Below the pieces are notes generated by a model. It worked only from the letters and a program-made list of their open reading frames with translations, ran no database searches and was not told where the DNA came from. A DNA stretch of 64,000 nt. Origin: Flavobacterium sp. ASW18X (GTDB lineage Bacteria > Bacteroidota > Bacteroidia > Flavobacteriales > Flavobacteriaceae). The stretch covers positions 434,001-498,000 of the forward strand of contig NZ_SWKK01000004.1 of the NCBI RefSeq assembly GCF_005144745.1. Direction: 5' to 3'. Below, piece by piece: positions 27,469 to 36,890 of this stretch (position 1 is its first letter; each line of letters opens with the position of its first letter). The position numbers and the translations under genes were made by a program.

Positions 27469-28866
27469 ATGGAATACAGAATAGAGAAAGACACCATGGG
27501 AGAAGTGAAGGTACCAGCAGACAAGTACTGGGGTGCCCAAACAGAGCGTTCTCGAAATAATTTTAAAATAGGCGCAGCTGCTTCCATGCCTTTAGAAGTT
27601 GTTTATGGTTTTGCTTATCTTAAAAAAGCTGCCGCTTACACCAATTGCGAATTAGGAGTGTTAGACCAATCTAAAAGAGATTTGATTGCTCAAGTTTGCG
27701 ATGAAATTCTAGCAGGTCAGCACGATGACCAATTTCCTTTAGTGGTATGGCAAACAGGTTCTGGAACCCAAAGCAATATGAATGTTAATGAGGTAGTTGC
27801 GAATAGAGCTCATGAAATTGCCGGTAAAAAAATTGGTGAGGGCGATAAAACCATTCAACCTAATGATGATGTAAACAAATCTCAGTCTTCCAATGACACT
27901 TTCCCTACGGGAATGCATATTGCTGCCTACAAAAAGATTGTAGAAACTACCATCCCTGGGGTACAGCAATTGCGGGACACTTTACACAAAAAAGCAACTG
28001 AGTTTAAGGATGTAGTAAAAATTGGTAGAACCCATTTAATGGATGCTACTCCCCTAACCTTGGGTCAGGAATTTTCTGGTTACGTTTCTCAATTAGACCA
28101 TGGATTAAAGGCGCTCAAAAACACGCTGCCACATTTAGCAGAATTAGCATTGGGCGGCACTGCTGTGGGGACTGGATTAAATACTCCTAAAGGATATGAT
28201 GTATTAGTAGCAAAATATATAGCAGAGTTTACCGGGCTTCCTTTTATTACCGCAGAAAATAAGTTTGAAGCTTTGGCGGCCCATGATGCCATTGTAGAAA
28301 GTCATGGTGCGTTAAAACAGTTAGCTGTAAGTTTGAATAAAATTGCAAATGATATTCGTTTAATGGCTTCTGGCCCACGTTCTGGTATTGGAGAAATTAT
28401 AATCCCTGCTAATGAACCAGGGAGTTCTATTATGCCTGGTAAAGTTAACCCTACACAATGTGAGGCATTAACAATGGTTTGTGCTCAGGTAATGGGGAAT
28501 GATGTAGCCATAGCAGTTGGTGGCACACAAGGACATTATGAACTTAATGTTTTTAAACCATTAATGGCTGCCAACATTTTACAATCTGCACAACTTATTG
28601 GTGATGCGTGTGTAAGTTTTGAAGAAAATTGTGCATCAGGTATTGAACCTAACCATACCACAATTAAAAAATTACTAAATAATTCTTTAATGCTTGTCAC
28701 TGCTTTAAATACTAAAATTGGATATTACAAGGCTGCTGAAATAGCAAATACTGCACACGAAAATGGTACTACTTTAAAAGAAGAAGCTATTAATTTAGGT
28801 TATGTCACAGCAGAAGAATATGATGCTTGGGTAAAACCAGAAGATATGGTTGGTAGCCTAAAGTAA
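27469..28866 (+). CDS. fumC: Class II fumarate hydratase
   Basis: A 465-residue TCA-cycle enzyme that interconverts fumarate and malate. The superfamily signature [15 protein letters not shown] is intact, with [14 protein letters not shown] and [17 protein letters not shown] for substrate binding. Length and the start [28 protein letters not shown] (read here as its first motifs only) fit FumC and not aspartase or argininosuccinate lyase. It is monocistronic, with its own promoter-like element and a strong terminator. Confidence 0.96.
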   Translation: MEYRIEKDTMGEVKVPADKYWGAQTERSRNNFKIGAAASMPLEVVYGFAYLKKAAAYTNCELGVLDQSKRDLIAQVCDEILAGQHDDQFPLVVWQTGSGTQSNMNVNEVVANRAHEIAGKKIGEGDKTIQPNDDVNKSQSSNDTFPTGMHIAAYKKIVETTIPGVQQLRDTLHKKATEFKDVVKIGRTHLMDATPLTLGQEFSGYVSQLDHGLKALKNTLPHLAELALGGTAVGTGLNTPKGYDVLVAKYIAEFTGLPFITAENKFEALAAHDAIVESHGALKQLAVSLNKIANDIRLMASGPRSGIGEIIIPANEPGSSIMPGKVNPTQCEALTMVCAQVMGNDVAIAVGGTQGHYELNVFKPLMAANILQSAQLIGDACVSFEENCASGIEPNHTTIKKLLNNSLMLVTALNTKIGYYKAAEIANTAHENGTTLKEEAINLGYVTAEEYDAWVKPEDMVGSLK

Positions 28867-28887
28867 CATTATAACATTGTCAAAAAT

Positions 28888-28918
28888 AAAAAGGGCATCG
28901 AATTTCGATGCCCTTTTT
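28888..28918. terminator. Intrinsic terminator between convergent genes
   Basis: A stem of GGGCATCGA / TCGATGCCC extended by A/T pairs, three-base loop, flanked by A and T runs, after fumC and before the coiled-coil gene on the other strand. Confidence 0.87.
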
Positions 28919-28945
28919 TAGTTAAGTAATAGTGGATAGTGCTGT

Positions 28946-29833
28946 TTATTTTAACTCAAACTTTGAAGTTCCTAATAGTTTTAAACCATCATCATACACA
29001 TTCACCATATAATTTCCTTTTTGGAAATCGCCCGCTGGCTTATTTATATAATCACATACATCTAAAGAACCATTCTCATAGTAAAAACTAGTCCCTTTAC
29101 TGTATGTAATACTTGCTCCCTTGTCATTGCTTTTAGTAAAGCTTTCTCCTAAAACATTGCCTTGTGGGTCCAATACTTCTATATAGAACTCACGGTCACC
29201 TGCTTGTGCAATAGCATTATCGGCAACTGTAAAACATACTTTAAATTTATCCGTTGCTTTTGCTCTAGATGTAGATACTAATTTACCGCTATTTCTTTCT
29301 TTTACTGCATCTACCTTAAATGTAGACAAGTTTAACGCAGAACCTCTTTCTACAGCGTCTGCTAATTGCGTATTCTGTACTACCAAAGAATCATTAAAAA
29401 CGGTTTGTTTCTCTAACTCTGAATACGTACTATCCCTTTGCATTGCTAATAATGAGTTGCTTTGTGTTAAGCTATCTACCTGCTTTAAAAGTTGTTCTCT
29501 CTCTGCCTTTAATACACTAACCTGTCTTCTGTATCTAGACAAGGTAGATATATCCGCTTTCATAGCCTTTACAGAATCAATATACTTAGCAATATTATCA
29601 CGTGCAGCAATTAACTCTTCATTAGTTGCATTACTTTCTAAAATTGCCTTATCGTATTCAGATTTAAGGCTATTTAAATCCTCAACTACCATATCTTTCT
29701 CCTGTGTTAATGCAGTGGTAGTTTTTTGTTTGTCTTGGTATAAGCTTACGGTATAAATAAGTGTTGCTACTAAGATAACACCCAATAGACCTGCTATTAC
29801 CTTTAAACTGTTGTTGCTTTTTGTTTCACTCAT
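28946..29833 (-). CDS. Membrane-anchored coiled-coil protein
   Basis: No named family recognised. Of 295 residues, 10-30 form a membrane anchor (LKVIAGLLGVILVATLIYTV). About 35-165 is a long heptad-rich coiled coil (EKDMVVEDLNSLKSEYDKAI to SLTQSNSLLAMQRDSTYSEL). The C-terminal 120 residues form a globular beta-rich domain (FKVCFTVADNAIAQAGDREF, YIEVLDPQGNVLGE) that should sit outside the inner membrane. This design is common in Flavobacteriaceae genomes. Expressed divergently from the metallo-beta-lactamase-fold gene. Confidence 0.75.
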   Translation of the reverse strand: MSETKSNNSLKVIAGLLGVILVATLIYTVSLYQDKQKTTTALTQEKDMVVEDLNSLKSEYDKAILESNATNEELIAARDNIAKYIDSVKAMKADISTLSRYRRQVSVLKAEREQLLKQVDSLTQSNSLLAMQRDSTYSELEKQTVFNDSLVVQNTQLADAVERGSALNLSTFKVDAVKERNSGKLVSTSRAKATDKFKVCFTVADNAIAQAGDREFYIEVLDPQGNVLGESFTKSNDKGASITYSKGTSFYYENGSLDVCDYINKPAGDFQKGNYMVNVYDDGLKLLGTSKFELK

Positions 29834-29859
29834 AATCTTAAGTTTTAAAACGCTTTAAA

Positions 29860-29873
29860 CAAATATACATTTG
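29860..29873. promoter_or_regulatory. Two overlapping divergent -7 elements
   Basis: CAAATATACATTTG contains TATATTTG on the minus strand and TACATTTG on the plus strand, both matching TAnnTTTG and sharing two bases. They face the coiled-coil gene and the hydrolase gene. No -33 TTG at good spacing on either side. Confidence 0.4.
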
Positions 29874-29994
29874 TTAGTGTCTTTTGTATATACGTTGCGG
29901 TTTAACATTTAGATCTTTTAATACATTAAAAACGTTAATTTATTTTTTATTAGTTACTATCTTAGAAAAGAAAAAACAAAAACAAAGAACTATT

Positions 29995-30798
29995 ATGAAT
30001 TGTAAATCAAGTTTTTACCTCATATTCATAGTGATGATTTTTTTATCCTACAGCGATAAAAAAAATGAAAAAAAAGTAGTAGAAAATAAGAATTCTGCTG
30101 TGACTGAAACTAAAATCATAGAAGAATCGGAAGCAATTAACATAATTCCCATAGAACATGCCAGTATGATTTTAGAGAAAAATAATGTGGTTATTTATGT
30201 TGACCCTGTTGGGGGTAGCACCAGATATAATGAACAACCTACAGCTACTATAGTGCTTGTAACAGATATACATGGTGACCATTTAAATATAGAAACCTTA
30301 GAAGGCGTGGTAAAAAAACAGACGCAACTATTAGTCCCAATGGCTGTAGCTGCTCAACTACCCGAAGCATTAAAAAACAAAGCAACGATAATTAATAACG
30401 ATGAAACCAAAACGTTACTAGAAAATGTATCGGTAGAGGCAATACCAATGTATAATTTAAGAGAAGAAGCGCTAAAATTTCATGAAAAAGGAAGAGGTAA
30501 TGGCTACGTAATAAATTGGGATAATGAGCGAATCTATATTTCTGGAGATACTGAAGACATTCCTGAAATGCGAGCTTTAAAAAATATAGATAAAGCATTT
30601 GTTTGTATGAATTTGCCCTATACAATGACAGTAGAGAGCGCCGCATCTGCTGTATTAGATTTTAAACCTAAACTAGTTTATCCTTATCATTATCGTGGCC
30701 CGAAAGGTTTAAGTGATATAGAGCATTTTAAAAATATTGTCAATAAGGGTGATGAAGCTATAGAGGTAACATTTTTAGATTGGTATCCCAAACCATAA
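29995..30798 (+). CDS. Metallo-beta-lactamase-fold hydrolase, exported
   Basis: 267 residues from the ATG at 29995; a longer reading begins with TTG at 29884 but would put a second hydrophobic segment before the signal. The MBL fold is shown by DIHGDHLN (HxHxDH-type, with Asp in the first position), YISGDTED and YPYHYRG, close to UlaG/Lactamase_B_3-like proteins. The signal segment SFYLIFIVMIFLSYSDKKNE looks like a lipoprotein signal in which the expected lipobox Cys is Tyr (TAC). Substrate unknown. Confidence 0.8.
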   Translation: MNCKSSFYLIFIVMIFLSYSDKKNEKKVVENKNSAVTETKIIEESEAINIIPIEHASMILEKNNVVIYVDPVGGSTRYNEQPTATIVLVTDIHGDHLNIETLEGVVKKQTQLLVPMAVAAQLPEALKNKATIINNDETKTLLENVSVEAIPMYNLREEALKFHEKGRGNGYVINWDNERIYISGDTEDIPEMRALKNIDKAFVCMNLPYTMTVESAASAVLDFKPKLVYPYHYRGPKGLSDIEHFKNIVNKGDEAIEVTFLDWYPKP

Positions 30799-30802
30799 CG
30801 AA

Positions 30803-30834
30803 AAAGAAAGCCAGCAAAACTGCTGGCTTTCTTT
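30803..30834. terminator. Bidirectional intrinsic terminator
   Basis: A perfect 14-base stem (AAAGAAAGCCAGCA / TGCTGGCTTTCTTT) with an AAAC loop between the convergent hydrolase and ettA genes. Confidence 0.85.
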
Positions 30835-30857
30835 GTTAATATGTAAGTCACTACAAC

Positions 30858-32549
30858 CTAGCGCACTAATTTCTTGTATTTGATGCGCTTTGGCATTAAA
30901 TCGCCTCCCAAACGTTTCTTTTTATTTTCTTCATAATCAGAGAAGGATCCTTCAAAGAAATAAACCTGAGAATCTCCCTCAAAAGCCAAGATATGCGTAC
31001 AAATTCTATCTAAAAACCATCTGTCGTGAGATATAATTACCGCACAGCCCGCAAAATTTTCTAAACCTTCTTCTAAGGCACGTAGTGTATTTACATCCAA
31101 ATCATTCGTCGGCTCATCTAATAACAAAACGTTACCTTCTTCTTTTAAAGTCATTGCTAAATGCAAACGGTTACGTTCCCCTCCAGAAAGCATATTTACC
31201 TTTTTATTCTGCTCGCTACCAGAGAAATTAAAACGACTTAAATAAGCTCTTGAATTAACCTGTTTACCCCCCATCATTACCAATTCTTGACTATCACTAA
31301 AGTTTTCCCAAATTGTTTTTTCTGGGTCTATGTTACTGTGATTTTGGTCTACGTAGGCAATTTTAGCTGTTTCCCCTACTACAAATTCTCCTTTATCTGG
31401 GGTTTCTTCACCCATTATCATTCTAAAAATGGTGGTTTTACCTGCACCGTTAGGACCAATAATCCCCACTATACCTGCTTGTGGTAGGTTAAAGTTCAAT
31501 TCTTCGTATAGTAATTTATCCCCATAGGCTTTACTTACGCCTTTAGCTTCAATTACGTTAGTACCCAATCTTGGGCCGTTAGGTATATATATTTCTAGTT
31601 TCTCTTCTAACTGTTTCTGGTCTTGACTTGCTAGTTTATCGTAATTTTTTAAACGTGCTTTCTGCTTAGCTTGTCTACCTTTAGCCCCCTGTCTAACCCA
31701 ATCTAACTCTCGCTCTAGAGTTTTTTGACGTTTGGAAGCTTGTTTACTTTCTTGTGCTAAACGTTTTGCCTTTTGGTCTAACCATCCAGAGTAATTTCCT
31801 TTCCACGGAATCCCTTCACCTCTATCTAACTCTAAAATCCAACCTGCAACATTATCTAAGAAATAACGGTCATGCGTTACCGCTATAACCGTCCCTTTGT
31901 ATTGCGCTAAGTGATGCTCTAACCAGTGTACAGACTCTGCATCTAAGTGGTTGGTAGGCTCATCTAATAACAAGACATCTGGCTCCTTAAGTAATAATCT
32001 ACACAGCGCTACTCTTCTTCTTTCTCCTCCGGACAATACACCAATTTTCTTATCTGCATCTGGTGTTCGTAACGCATCCATAGCAATCTCCAATTTAGTA
32101 TCTAATTCCCAAGCATTACTGGCATCTATTTGATCTTGTAATTTAGCTTGCTGATCCATTAGCTTTTGCATCTTATCTGCATCTTCATAAACTTCTGGAA
32201 GGCCAAACATGTCATTAATCTTATTGTATTCATCTAGAATAGCAACCGTTTCTGCCACACCCTCTTTAACCACCTCTAAGACTGTTTTATCCTCGTCTAA
32301 TTGTGGCTCTTGCTCCAAATAACCAACCGTGTACCCAGGAGAAAAAACAACATCTCCTTGAAAATTTTTATCAACCCCAGCAATAATTTTTAACAAGGTA
32401 GATTTACCAGAGCCATTAAGACCTAAAATGCCAATTTTGGCACCATAAAAGAAACTCAGGTAAATATTTTTTAAGACCGGCGTATTTGCATTTTTATAGG
32501 TCTTTGTGACCCCGGACATGGAAAAAATTACTTTTTTATCGTCTGACAT
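30858..32549 (-). CDS. ettA: Energy-dependent translational throttle protein EttA
   Basis: A 563-residue ABC-F ATPase that binds the ribosomal E site and gates entry into elongation according to ATP/ADP. It has two ABC domains: Walker A GLNGSGKST with signature LSGGERRRVALCRLLL, and Walker A GPNGAGKTT with signature LSGGERNRLHLAM. Both Walker B motifs end LLLDEPTNHLD/LLLDEPTNDLD. The arm insertion (ASNAWELDTKLEIAMDAL) and the N-terminus VIFSMSGVTKTYK distinguish EttA from other ABC-F members. A small membrane-protein gene lies 34 bases upstream. Confidence 0.94.
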   Translation of the reverse strand: MSDDKKVIFSMSGVTKTYKNANTPVLKNIYLSFFYGAKIGILGLNGSGKSTLLKIIAGVDKNFQGDVVFSPGYTVGYLEQEPQLDEDKTVLEVVKEGVAETVAILDEYNKINDMFGLPEVYEDADKMQKLMDQQAKLQDQIDASNAWELDTKLEIAMDALRTPDADKKIGVLSGGERRRVALCRLLLKEPDVLLLDEPTNHLDAESVHWLEHHLAQYKGTVIAVTHDRYFLDNVAGWILELDRGEGIPWKGNYSGWLDQKAKRLAQESKQASKRQKTLERELDWVRQGAKGRQAKQKARLKNYDKLASQDQKQLEEKLEIYIPNGPRLGTNVIEAKGVSKAYGDKLLYEELNFNLPQAGIVGIIGPNGAGKTTIFRMIMGEETPDKGEFVVGETAKIAYVDQNHSNIDPEKTIWENFSDSQELVMMGGKQVNSRAYLSRFNFSGSEQNKKVNMLSGGERNRLHLAMTLKEEGNVLLLDEPTNDLDVNTLRALEEGLENFAGCAVIISHDRWFLDRICTHILAFEGDSQVYFFEGSFSDYEENKKKRLGGDLMPKRIKYKKLVR

Positions 32550-32583
32550 GTTTGTATGTTGATTAATTTAAAACTACTTATTG

Positions 32584-32763
32584 CTACACTCTTCCTTTTA
32601 AAGCATTGAAAACCCATGCTACTGCAAAAAAACCGATTCCTACGGCAGCAAAACCATATCCTGCTACTTCATCATACTTAAAAACTCCAAGGGCTATCAT
32701 CCCTAGACCTACTACAATCATTATTATGGTGGCTATCGCCAACACTTTATTCTTATCCATCAT
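32584..32763 (-). CDS. Small two-helix membrane protein (CAL67264-type)
   Basis: 59 residues (58 if the second ATG is used). Two hydrophobic segments (VLAIATIIMIVVGLGMIALG and GYGFAAVGIGFFAVAWVFNA) are joined by VFKYDEVA, and the end is LKGRV. I recall a Flavobacteriia-wide family of this size and pattern named after CAL67264; function unknown. It lies upstream of ettA on the same strand and downstream of the oxidoreductase gene, so it may share a transcript with ettA. Confidence 0.75.
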   Translation of the reverse strand: MMDKNKVLAIATIIMIVVGLGMIALGVFKYDEVAGYGFAAVGIGFFAVAWVFNALKGRV

Positions 32764-32810
32764 TATTCTAATTCTTTAAAAAGTCGACAAATATCCGAAT
32801 TTATGACATT

Positions 32811-33788
32811 TTACTCAAAAGGAAATTTAACCCCAATGATTTTTCTTATTTTATCTAATAGTTCTAACAAATCTTCTGTATTTGTTAAACTCCATTGCGC
32901 ACTCTCTAATTTACCTGCCCTTAAACACTCATGCACCTCTATAATTTCGTGTACGTAGCCTAATCCCTTTAGGGGTAATTTAAAAGTTTCTTTGTTTTGA
33001 TCAAGCTCCATAAAATATCCTTCTGCTTTATGCCAAGACGGCAACAAGCCAATACAGCCTTTAGGACCAACAACTTTTGCACTTGCTTGTAAATCTGATG
33101 AAAAGTCGGAATGTAAAACTGCTTGCGCGTCTGGATAATCAAAAATTATGGATACCTGTTTCTCTGCTCCCGTTTTATAAAAATTGGCCGTAGCAATTAT
33201 TTTAGAAGGTTTTCCTAATAATAAATAGGCAAAAAATACAGGATAAAGCCCAATATCTAATAACGAACCGCCTGCTAAATTAGGATTTAAAAGGCGTTTA
33301 TTATCCCCTCTATCCAAAGCATAAAATGTAAAATCTGCATTTACGTAACTAGGTTTGCCAATTTTATTATCCTTTACTAGGCTTAGCAATTTATTTAAGG
33401 AAGGATTAAAACGTGTCCATAGGGCTTCCATTAAAAATCGGTTGTTTTCACGAGCTACTTTACGCATCGTTTTAAATTCGCTCATATTTATGGCCATTGG
33501 TTTTTCGCACAGCACATGTTTACCCGCTTGCATTGCCTTAATACTTAGTTCTGCGTGTAAATTATGAGGTGTTGCTATGTAAACTACAAAAACATCGGGG
33601 TCCTTAAACAATTCGTCATAAGAGCCATAACTAGTTTTTAAATCGTACTTACTAGCAAAATTTTGAGCGCGTTCATTACTAGTAGAAGCAACAGCAACCA
33701 AAGTTGCGTCTGGAACTAAACTTAAATCGTTCGCGAATTTATTCGCAATATTTCCAAGGCCTATTATACCCCATTTAATTTTCTCCAT
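32811..33788 (-). CDS. Gfo/Idh/MocA family oxidoreductase
   Basis: A 325-residue NAD(P)-dependent dehydrogenase. The Rossmann loop is WGIIGLGNIANKFA, the family signature lysine is in HVLCEKPMAIN, and VYIATPHNLHAE precedes it. The C-terminal domain has GGSLLDIGLYPV, which contributes the conserved Asp/His-like substrate site. Related enzymes oxidise sugars or dihydrodiols; the actual substrate cannot be told. Divergent from the acyl-CoA carboxylase gene with 76 bases between them. Confidence 0.88.
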   Translation of the reverse strand: MEKIKWGIIGLGNIANKFANDLSLVPDATLVAVASTSNERAQNFASKYDLKTSYGSYDELFKDPDVFVVYIATPHNLHAELSIKAMQAGKHVLCEKPMAINMSEFKTMRKVARENNRFLMEALWTRFNPSLNKLLSLVKDNKIGKPSYVNADFTFYALDRGDNKRLLNPNLAGGSLLDIGLYPVFFAYLLLGKPSKIIATANFYKTGAEKQVSIIFDYPDAQAVLHSDFSSDLQASAKVVGPKGCIGLLPSWHKAEGYFMELDQNKETFKLPLKGLGYVHEIIEVHECLRAGKLESAQWSLTNTEDLLELLDKIRKIIGVKFPFE

Positions 33789-33864
33789 GTTTAGTATTTA
33801 CAGACTTAAAGTTACTCAATAATCCTCCTTATCTTTACGAAGCTTATAAAAGATTTAGCACTGA

Positions 33865-35493
33865 ATGGACATTAACTTTAATAAAAACGAGGACTATAAC
33901 AAGCTTTTACTATCTGACCTAAGACGCAAATTAGCTAAGGTAAAATTAGGTGGTGGTCAAAAACGAATTGAAAAACATAAAGCAAAAGGTAAATTAACTG
34001 CAAGAGAACGCATAGATTATCTATTAGATGATGATGAGCAGGCTATAGAAATCGGCGCATTTGCAGGGGACGGTATGTACGCAGAACATGGTGGTTGTCC
34101 TTCTGGTGGTGTCGTAGTTAAAATTGGCCATGTACAAGGCAAGCAGTGTATTATTGTCGCCAATGATGCTACGGTAAAAGCTGGGGCGTGGTTTCCTATT
34201 ACAGGGAAAAAAAATTTAAGAGCACAAGAAATAGCTATAGAGAATAGATTACCTATTATATATCTAGTAGATAGTGCTGGTGTTTATTTACCCATGCAAG
34301 ACGAAATTTTCCCAGACAAGGAGCATTTTGGACGTATATTTAGGAATAACGCTGTCATGAGCAGTAAGGGTATTGTGCAAATAGCGGCTGTTATGGGGAG
34401 TTGTGTGGCTGGTGGTGCCTACTTACCTATTATGAGTGATGAAGCACTAATTGTAGATAAAACTGCAAGTATTTTTTTAGCAGGCAGTTATTTGGTAAAA
34501 GCAGCAATTGGGGAATCTATAGATAACGAAACCTTAGGTGGAGCTACTACACATTGTGAAATAAGTGGAGTTACAGACTATAAGGCAAAGGATGATAAAG
34601 ATGCTCTAGACAAAATTAAAAACCTAATGGATAAAATTGGGGATTTTGACAAAGCAGGCTTTAATAGAAAAGAAGCAAAACTACCTAAAGAAAATCCAGA
34701 GGATATTTTTGGCATACTTCCAAAATCCAGAGGAGACCAATACAACATGCTGGATATTATCCACCGGTTAGTAGATAATTCTGAGTTTGAACAATACAAA
34801 GAAGATTACGGTAAAACCTTACTAACAGGCTATGCAAGAATTGATGGTTGGGCCGTTGGTATTATTGCTAATCAGCGTAAAGTGGTAAAAACCGGCAAAG
34901 GCGAAATGCAATTTGGAGGGGTAATTTATTCCGATTCCGCAGATAAAGCCACACGATTTATTGCTAATTGCAACCAAAAGAAAATTCCGTTGGTTTTTTT
35001 ACAAGATGTTACGGGTTTTATGGTTGGCAGTAAAAGTGAACATGGCGGCATCATTAAAGATGGTGCTAAAATGGTAAATGCAGTTAGTAATTCTGTTGTG
35101 CCAAAATTTACCATAGTTATTGGCAATAGTTACGGTGCAGGTAATTATGCCATGTGCGGTAAAGCATACGACCCTAGATTAATAGTTGCATGGCCCAGTG
35201 CAGAACTTGCAGTTATGAGTGGTAACTCGGCTGCAAAAGTACTCTTGCAGATAGAAAAAGCCTCCTTAGAAAAACAAGGAGAATCCTTTGATGCCAATAA
35301 AGAAAAAGCGTTGTATGATAAAATTAAGGCACGTTATGATAATCAAATTTCTCCCTATTATGCTGCCGCAAGAATATGGACGGATGCGGTAATAAACCCT
35401 TTAGATACTCGTAAATGGATTTCTACAGGGATTGAAGCAGCTAATCATGCGCCGATAGAAAAGCAATTTAATATGGGGGTGCTACAAGTGTAA
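33865..35493 (+). CDS. Acyl-CoA carboxylase beta subunit (carboxyltransferase)
   Basis: A 542-residue biotin-dependent carboxyltransferase subunit. Seen: the N-terminal GGGQKRIEKHKAKGKLTARE, FPDKEHFGRIFRNNAVMSSKG, and the oxyanion-hole motifs MGSCVAGGAYLP and GNSYGAGNYAMCG. These sequences are closest in pattern to methylcrotonyl-CoA carboxylase beta and not to propionyl-CoA PccB. No biotin carboxylase or biotin-carrier gene is adjacent, so the alpha partner must be elsewhere. Monocistronic in appearance. Confidence 0.88.
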   Translation: MDINFNKNEDYNKLLLSDLRRKLAKVKLGGGQKRIEKHKAKGKLTARERIDYLLDDDEQAIEIGAFAGDGMYAEHGGCPSGGVVVKIGHVQGKQCIIVANDATVKAGAWFPITGKKNLRAQEIAIENRLPIIYLVDSAGVYLPMQDEIFPDKEHFGRIFRNNAVMSSKGIVQIAAVMGSCVAGGAYLPIMSDEALIVDKTASIFLAGSYLVKAAIGESIDNETLGGATTHCEISGVTDYKAKDDKDALDKIKNLMDKIGDFDKAGFNRKEAKLPKENPEDIFGILPKSRGDQYNMLDIIHRLVDNSEFEQYKEDYGKTLLTGYARIDGWAVGIIANQRKVVKTGKGEMQFGGVIYSDSADKATRFIANCNQKKIPLVFLQDVTGFMVGSKSEHGGIIKDGAKMVNAVSNSVVPKFTIVIGNSYGAGNYAMCGKAYDPRLIVAWPSAELAVMSGNSAAKVLLQIEKASLEKQGESFDANKEKALYDKIKARYDNQISPYYAAARIWTDAVINPLDTRKWISTGIEAANHAPIEKQFNMGVLQV

Positions 35494-35505
35494 CACCCTT
35501 TTATA

Positions 35506-36852
35506 TTAATTACCCTGATGCGTTTTAACTCTAGGTATAAGTAATAATTCCGTTTGTCTACCGTTAACGTATCTATGGCCATTTTCTCCGTAGAAACCAG
35601 CTTCCTCTAGCATTATACGAATATCTCTATTCCATTCTGGAATAGTCACCGTTGTATTTAACTCTATAGCGTAAACTGTATTAGTGTTAAGCGGATAATT
35701 TTCTCCATCGTCTTTAAATACCCCACCTTGAGAATCCCACATACCTATAGTAGTACCCGCGGAGTGTCCGTAGCTACCCAGTGGATGGGTGTAAATGGCA
35801 GGCCTTAATCCTGCAGCTTTAGCATCTGCTAGAGATTTAGAAAGAATTTCATTCCCTGTTCTACCCTTCACCATGTTGCTAGTTAGAAAATCTTGTACTC
35901 TATTTCCATCCTTTAAAGCATCTACCAAAAATTTGGGAGCCACTCTTTCATTTGGTTTAAGGACGTAGGCTAATTCCTGACAATCCGTATTTAGACGCAA
36001 GTAGGTAATACCAAAATCGCAATGCACCAAATCACCAGGCATTATTACACTATCTTCTGGTTTACCCGAAAAAGAGTAAAACTTAGTATCAGAATTTTCA
36101 CTACTACGTTGCACATCTACCGTTGGATGAAACCATGTTTCTAATCCCATATCAGTAACTTTTTGTCGCATCCACCAAACAACGTCTGCAGTAGTTGTAT
36201 AACCAGGAGTTATTACTTTTTCTGAAAAAGCTTCCGCAATAATATCATGAGTTACATCTACCAGTTGGTTGTAAATTACCATTTCGCGCTCGGTTCTAGT
36301 TTCTATCCAACGCACAGCTAATTGTTCTGCAGAACTTATTTTAGAGTGATATTTTTTAGGTAACGCTGCTAGTAATTCGTCATAATCAGTTTTAACCAAT
36401 CCATCTGCGATATTATGGTCCGTAGAATAATTTAGAGCAATAGTTTTAGGATTACGTTCTTCTATAAGCTCTACCAAGCGTTGCCATTGGTTAGGCTGCT
36501 TTTCTTTATCCCATGCAGACTCAATGCTTTTACCTATGTTGTACCGTGCAACAGCCAATTTTTCGATAGAATTTTTAGCCTTGTCTCTAAAGAAAAGTAA
36601 TATGGTTCTTCTTCTAGCATTGAGCCATGTTGCGGGCAGCATAGTTTTTATTACAGGGTCTTCATTGTACTCCCTAGAAATAACCAGCCACATGTCTATA
36701 TTGGTTTGGTCCATTAATTTTGGTAAGAGCACATTAAAGCGTTCTTCTAAAATTTCATCCAATAGCTCTGCGCGTTCACGTTCCGGTAAAATTTGTTGCC
36801 CTATTACAATAATAGGTACAACTAAAAGCAATGCAAATAGTTTGATTTTCAT
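35506..36852 (-). CDS. Exported M24 family metallopeptidase (Xaa-Pro aminopeptidase-like)
   Basis: A 448-residue pita-bread-fold peptidase with an N-terminal signal sequence (LFALLLVVPIIVIGQQ). The dinuclear metal ligands can be placed: Asp and Asp in GDLVHCDFGITYLRLNTD, His in LGSYGHSAGTTIG, Glu in YAIELNTTV and Glu in MLEEAGFY. Its N-terminal domain (NIDMWLVISREYNEDPV) is typical of creatinase/aminopeptidase P relatives. Probably removes N-terminal residues before proline in the periplasm. A 12-base gap separates its stop from that of the convergent carboxylase. Confidence 0.88.
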   Translation of the reverse strand: MKIKLFALLLVVPIIVIGQQILPERERAELLDEILEERFNVLLPKLMDQTNIDMWLVISREYNEDPVIKTMLPATWLNARRRTILLFFRDKAKNSIEKLAVARYNIGKSIESAWDKEKQPNQWQRLVELIEERNPKTIALNYSTDHNIADGLVKTDYDELLAALPKKYHSKISSAEQLAVRWIETRTEREMVIYNQLVDVTHDIIAEAFSEKVITPGYTTTADVVWWMRQKVTDMGLETWFHPTVDVQRSSENSDTKFYSFSGKPEDSVIMPGDLVHCDFGITYLRLNTDCQELAYVLKPNERVAPKFLVDALKDGNRVQDFLTSNMVKGRTGNEILSKSLADAKAAGLRPAIYTHPLGSYGHSAGTTIGMWDSQGGVFKDDGENYPLNTNTVYAIELNTTVTIPEWNRDIRIMLEEAGFYGENGHRYVNGRQTELLLIPRVKTHQGN

Positions 36853-36890
36853 ATGTAAAAGTTGGTTTTAGCGAAAGATACAAAATACCC

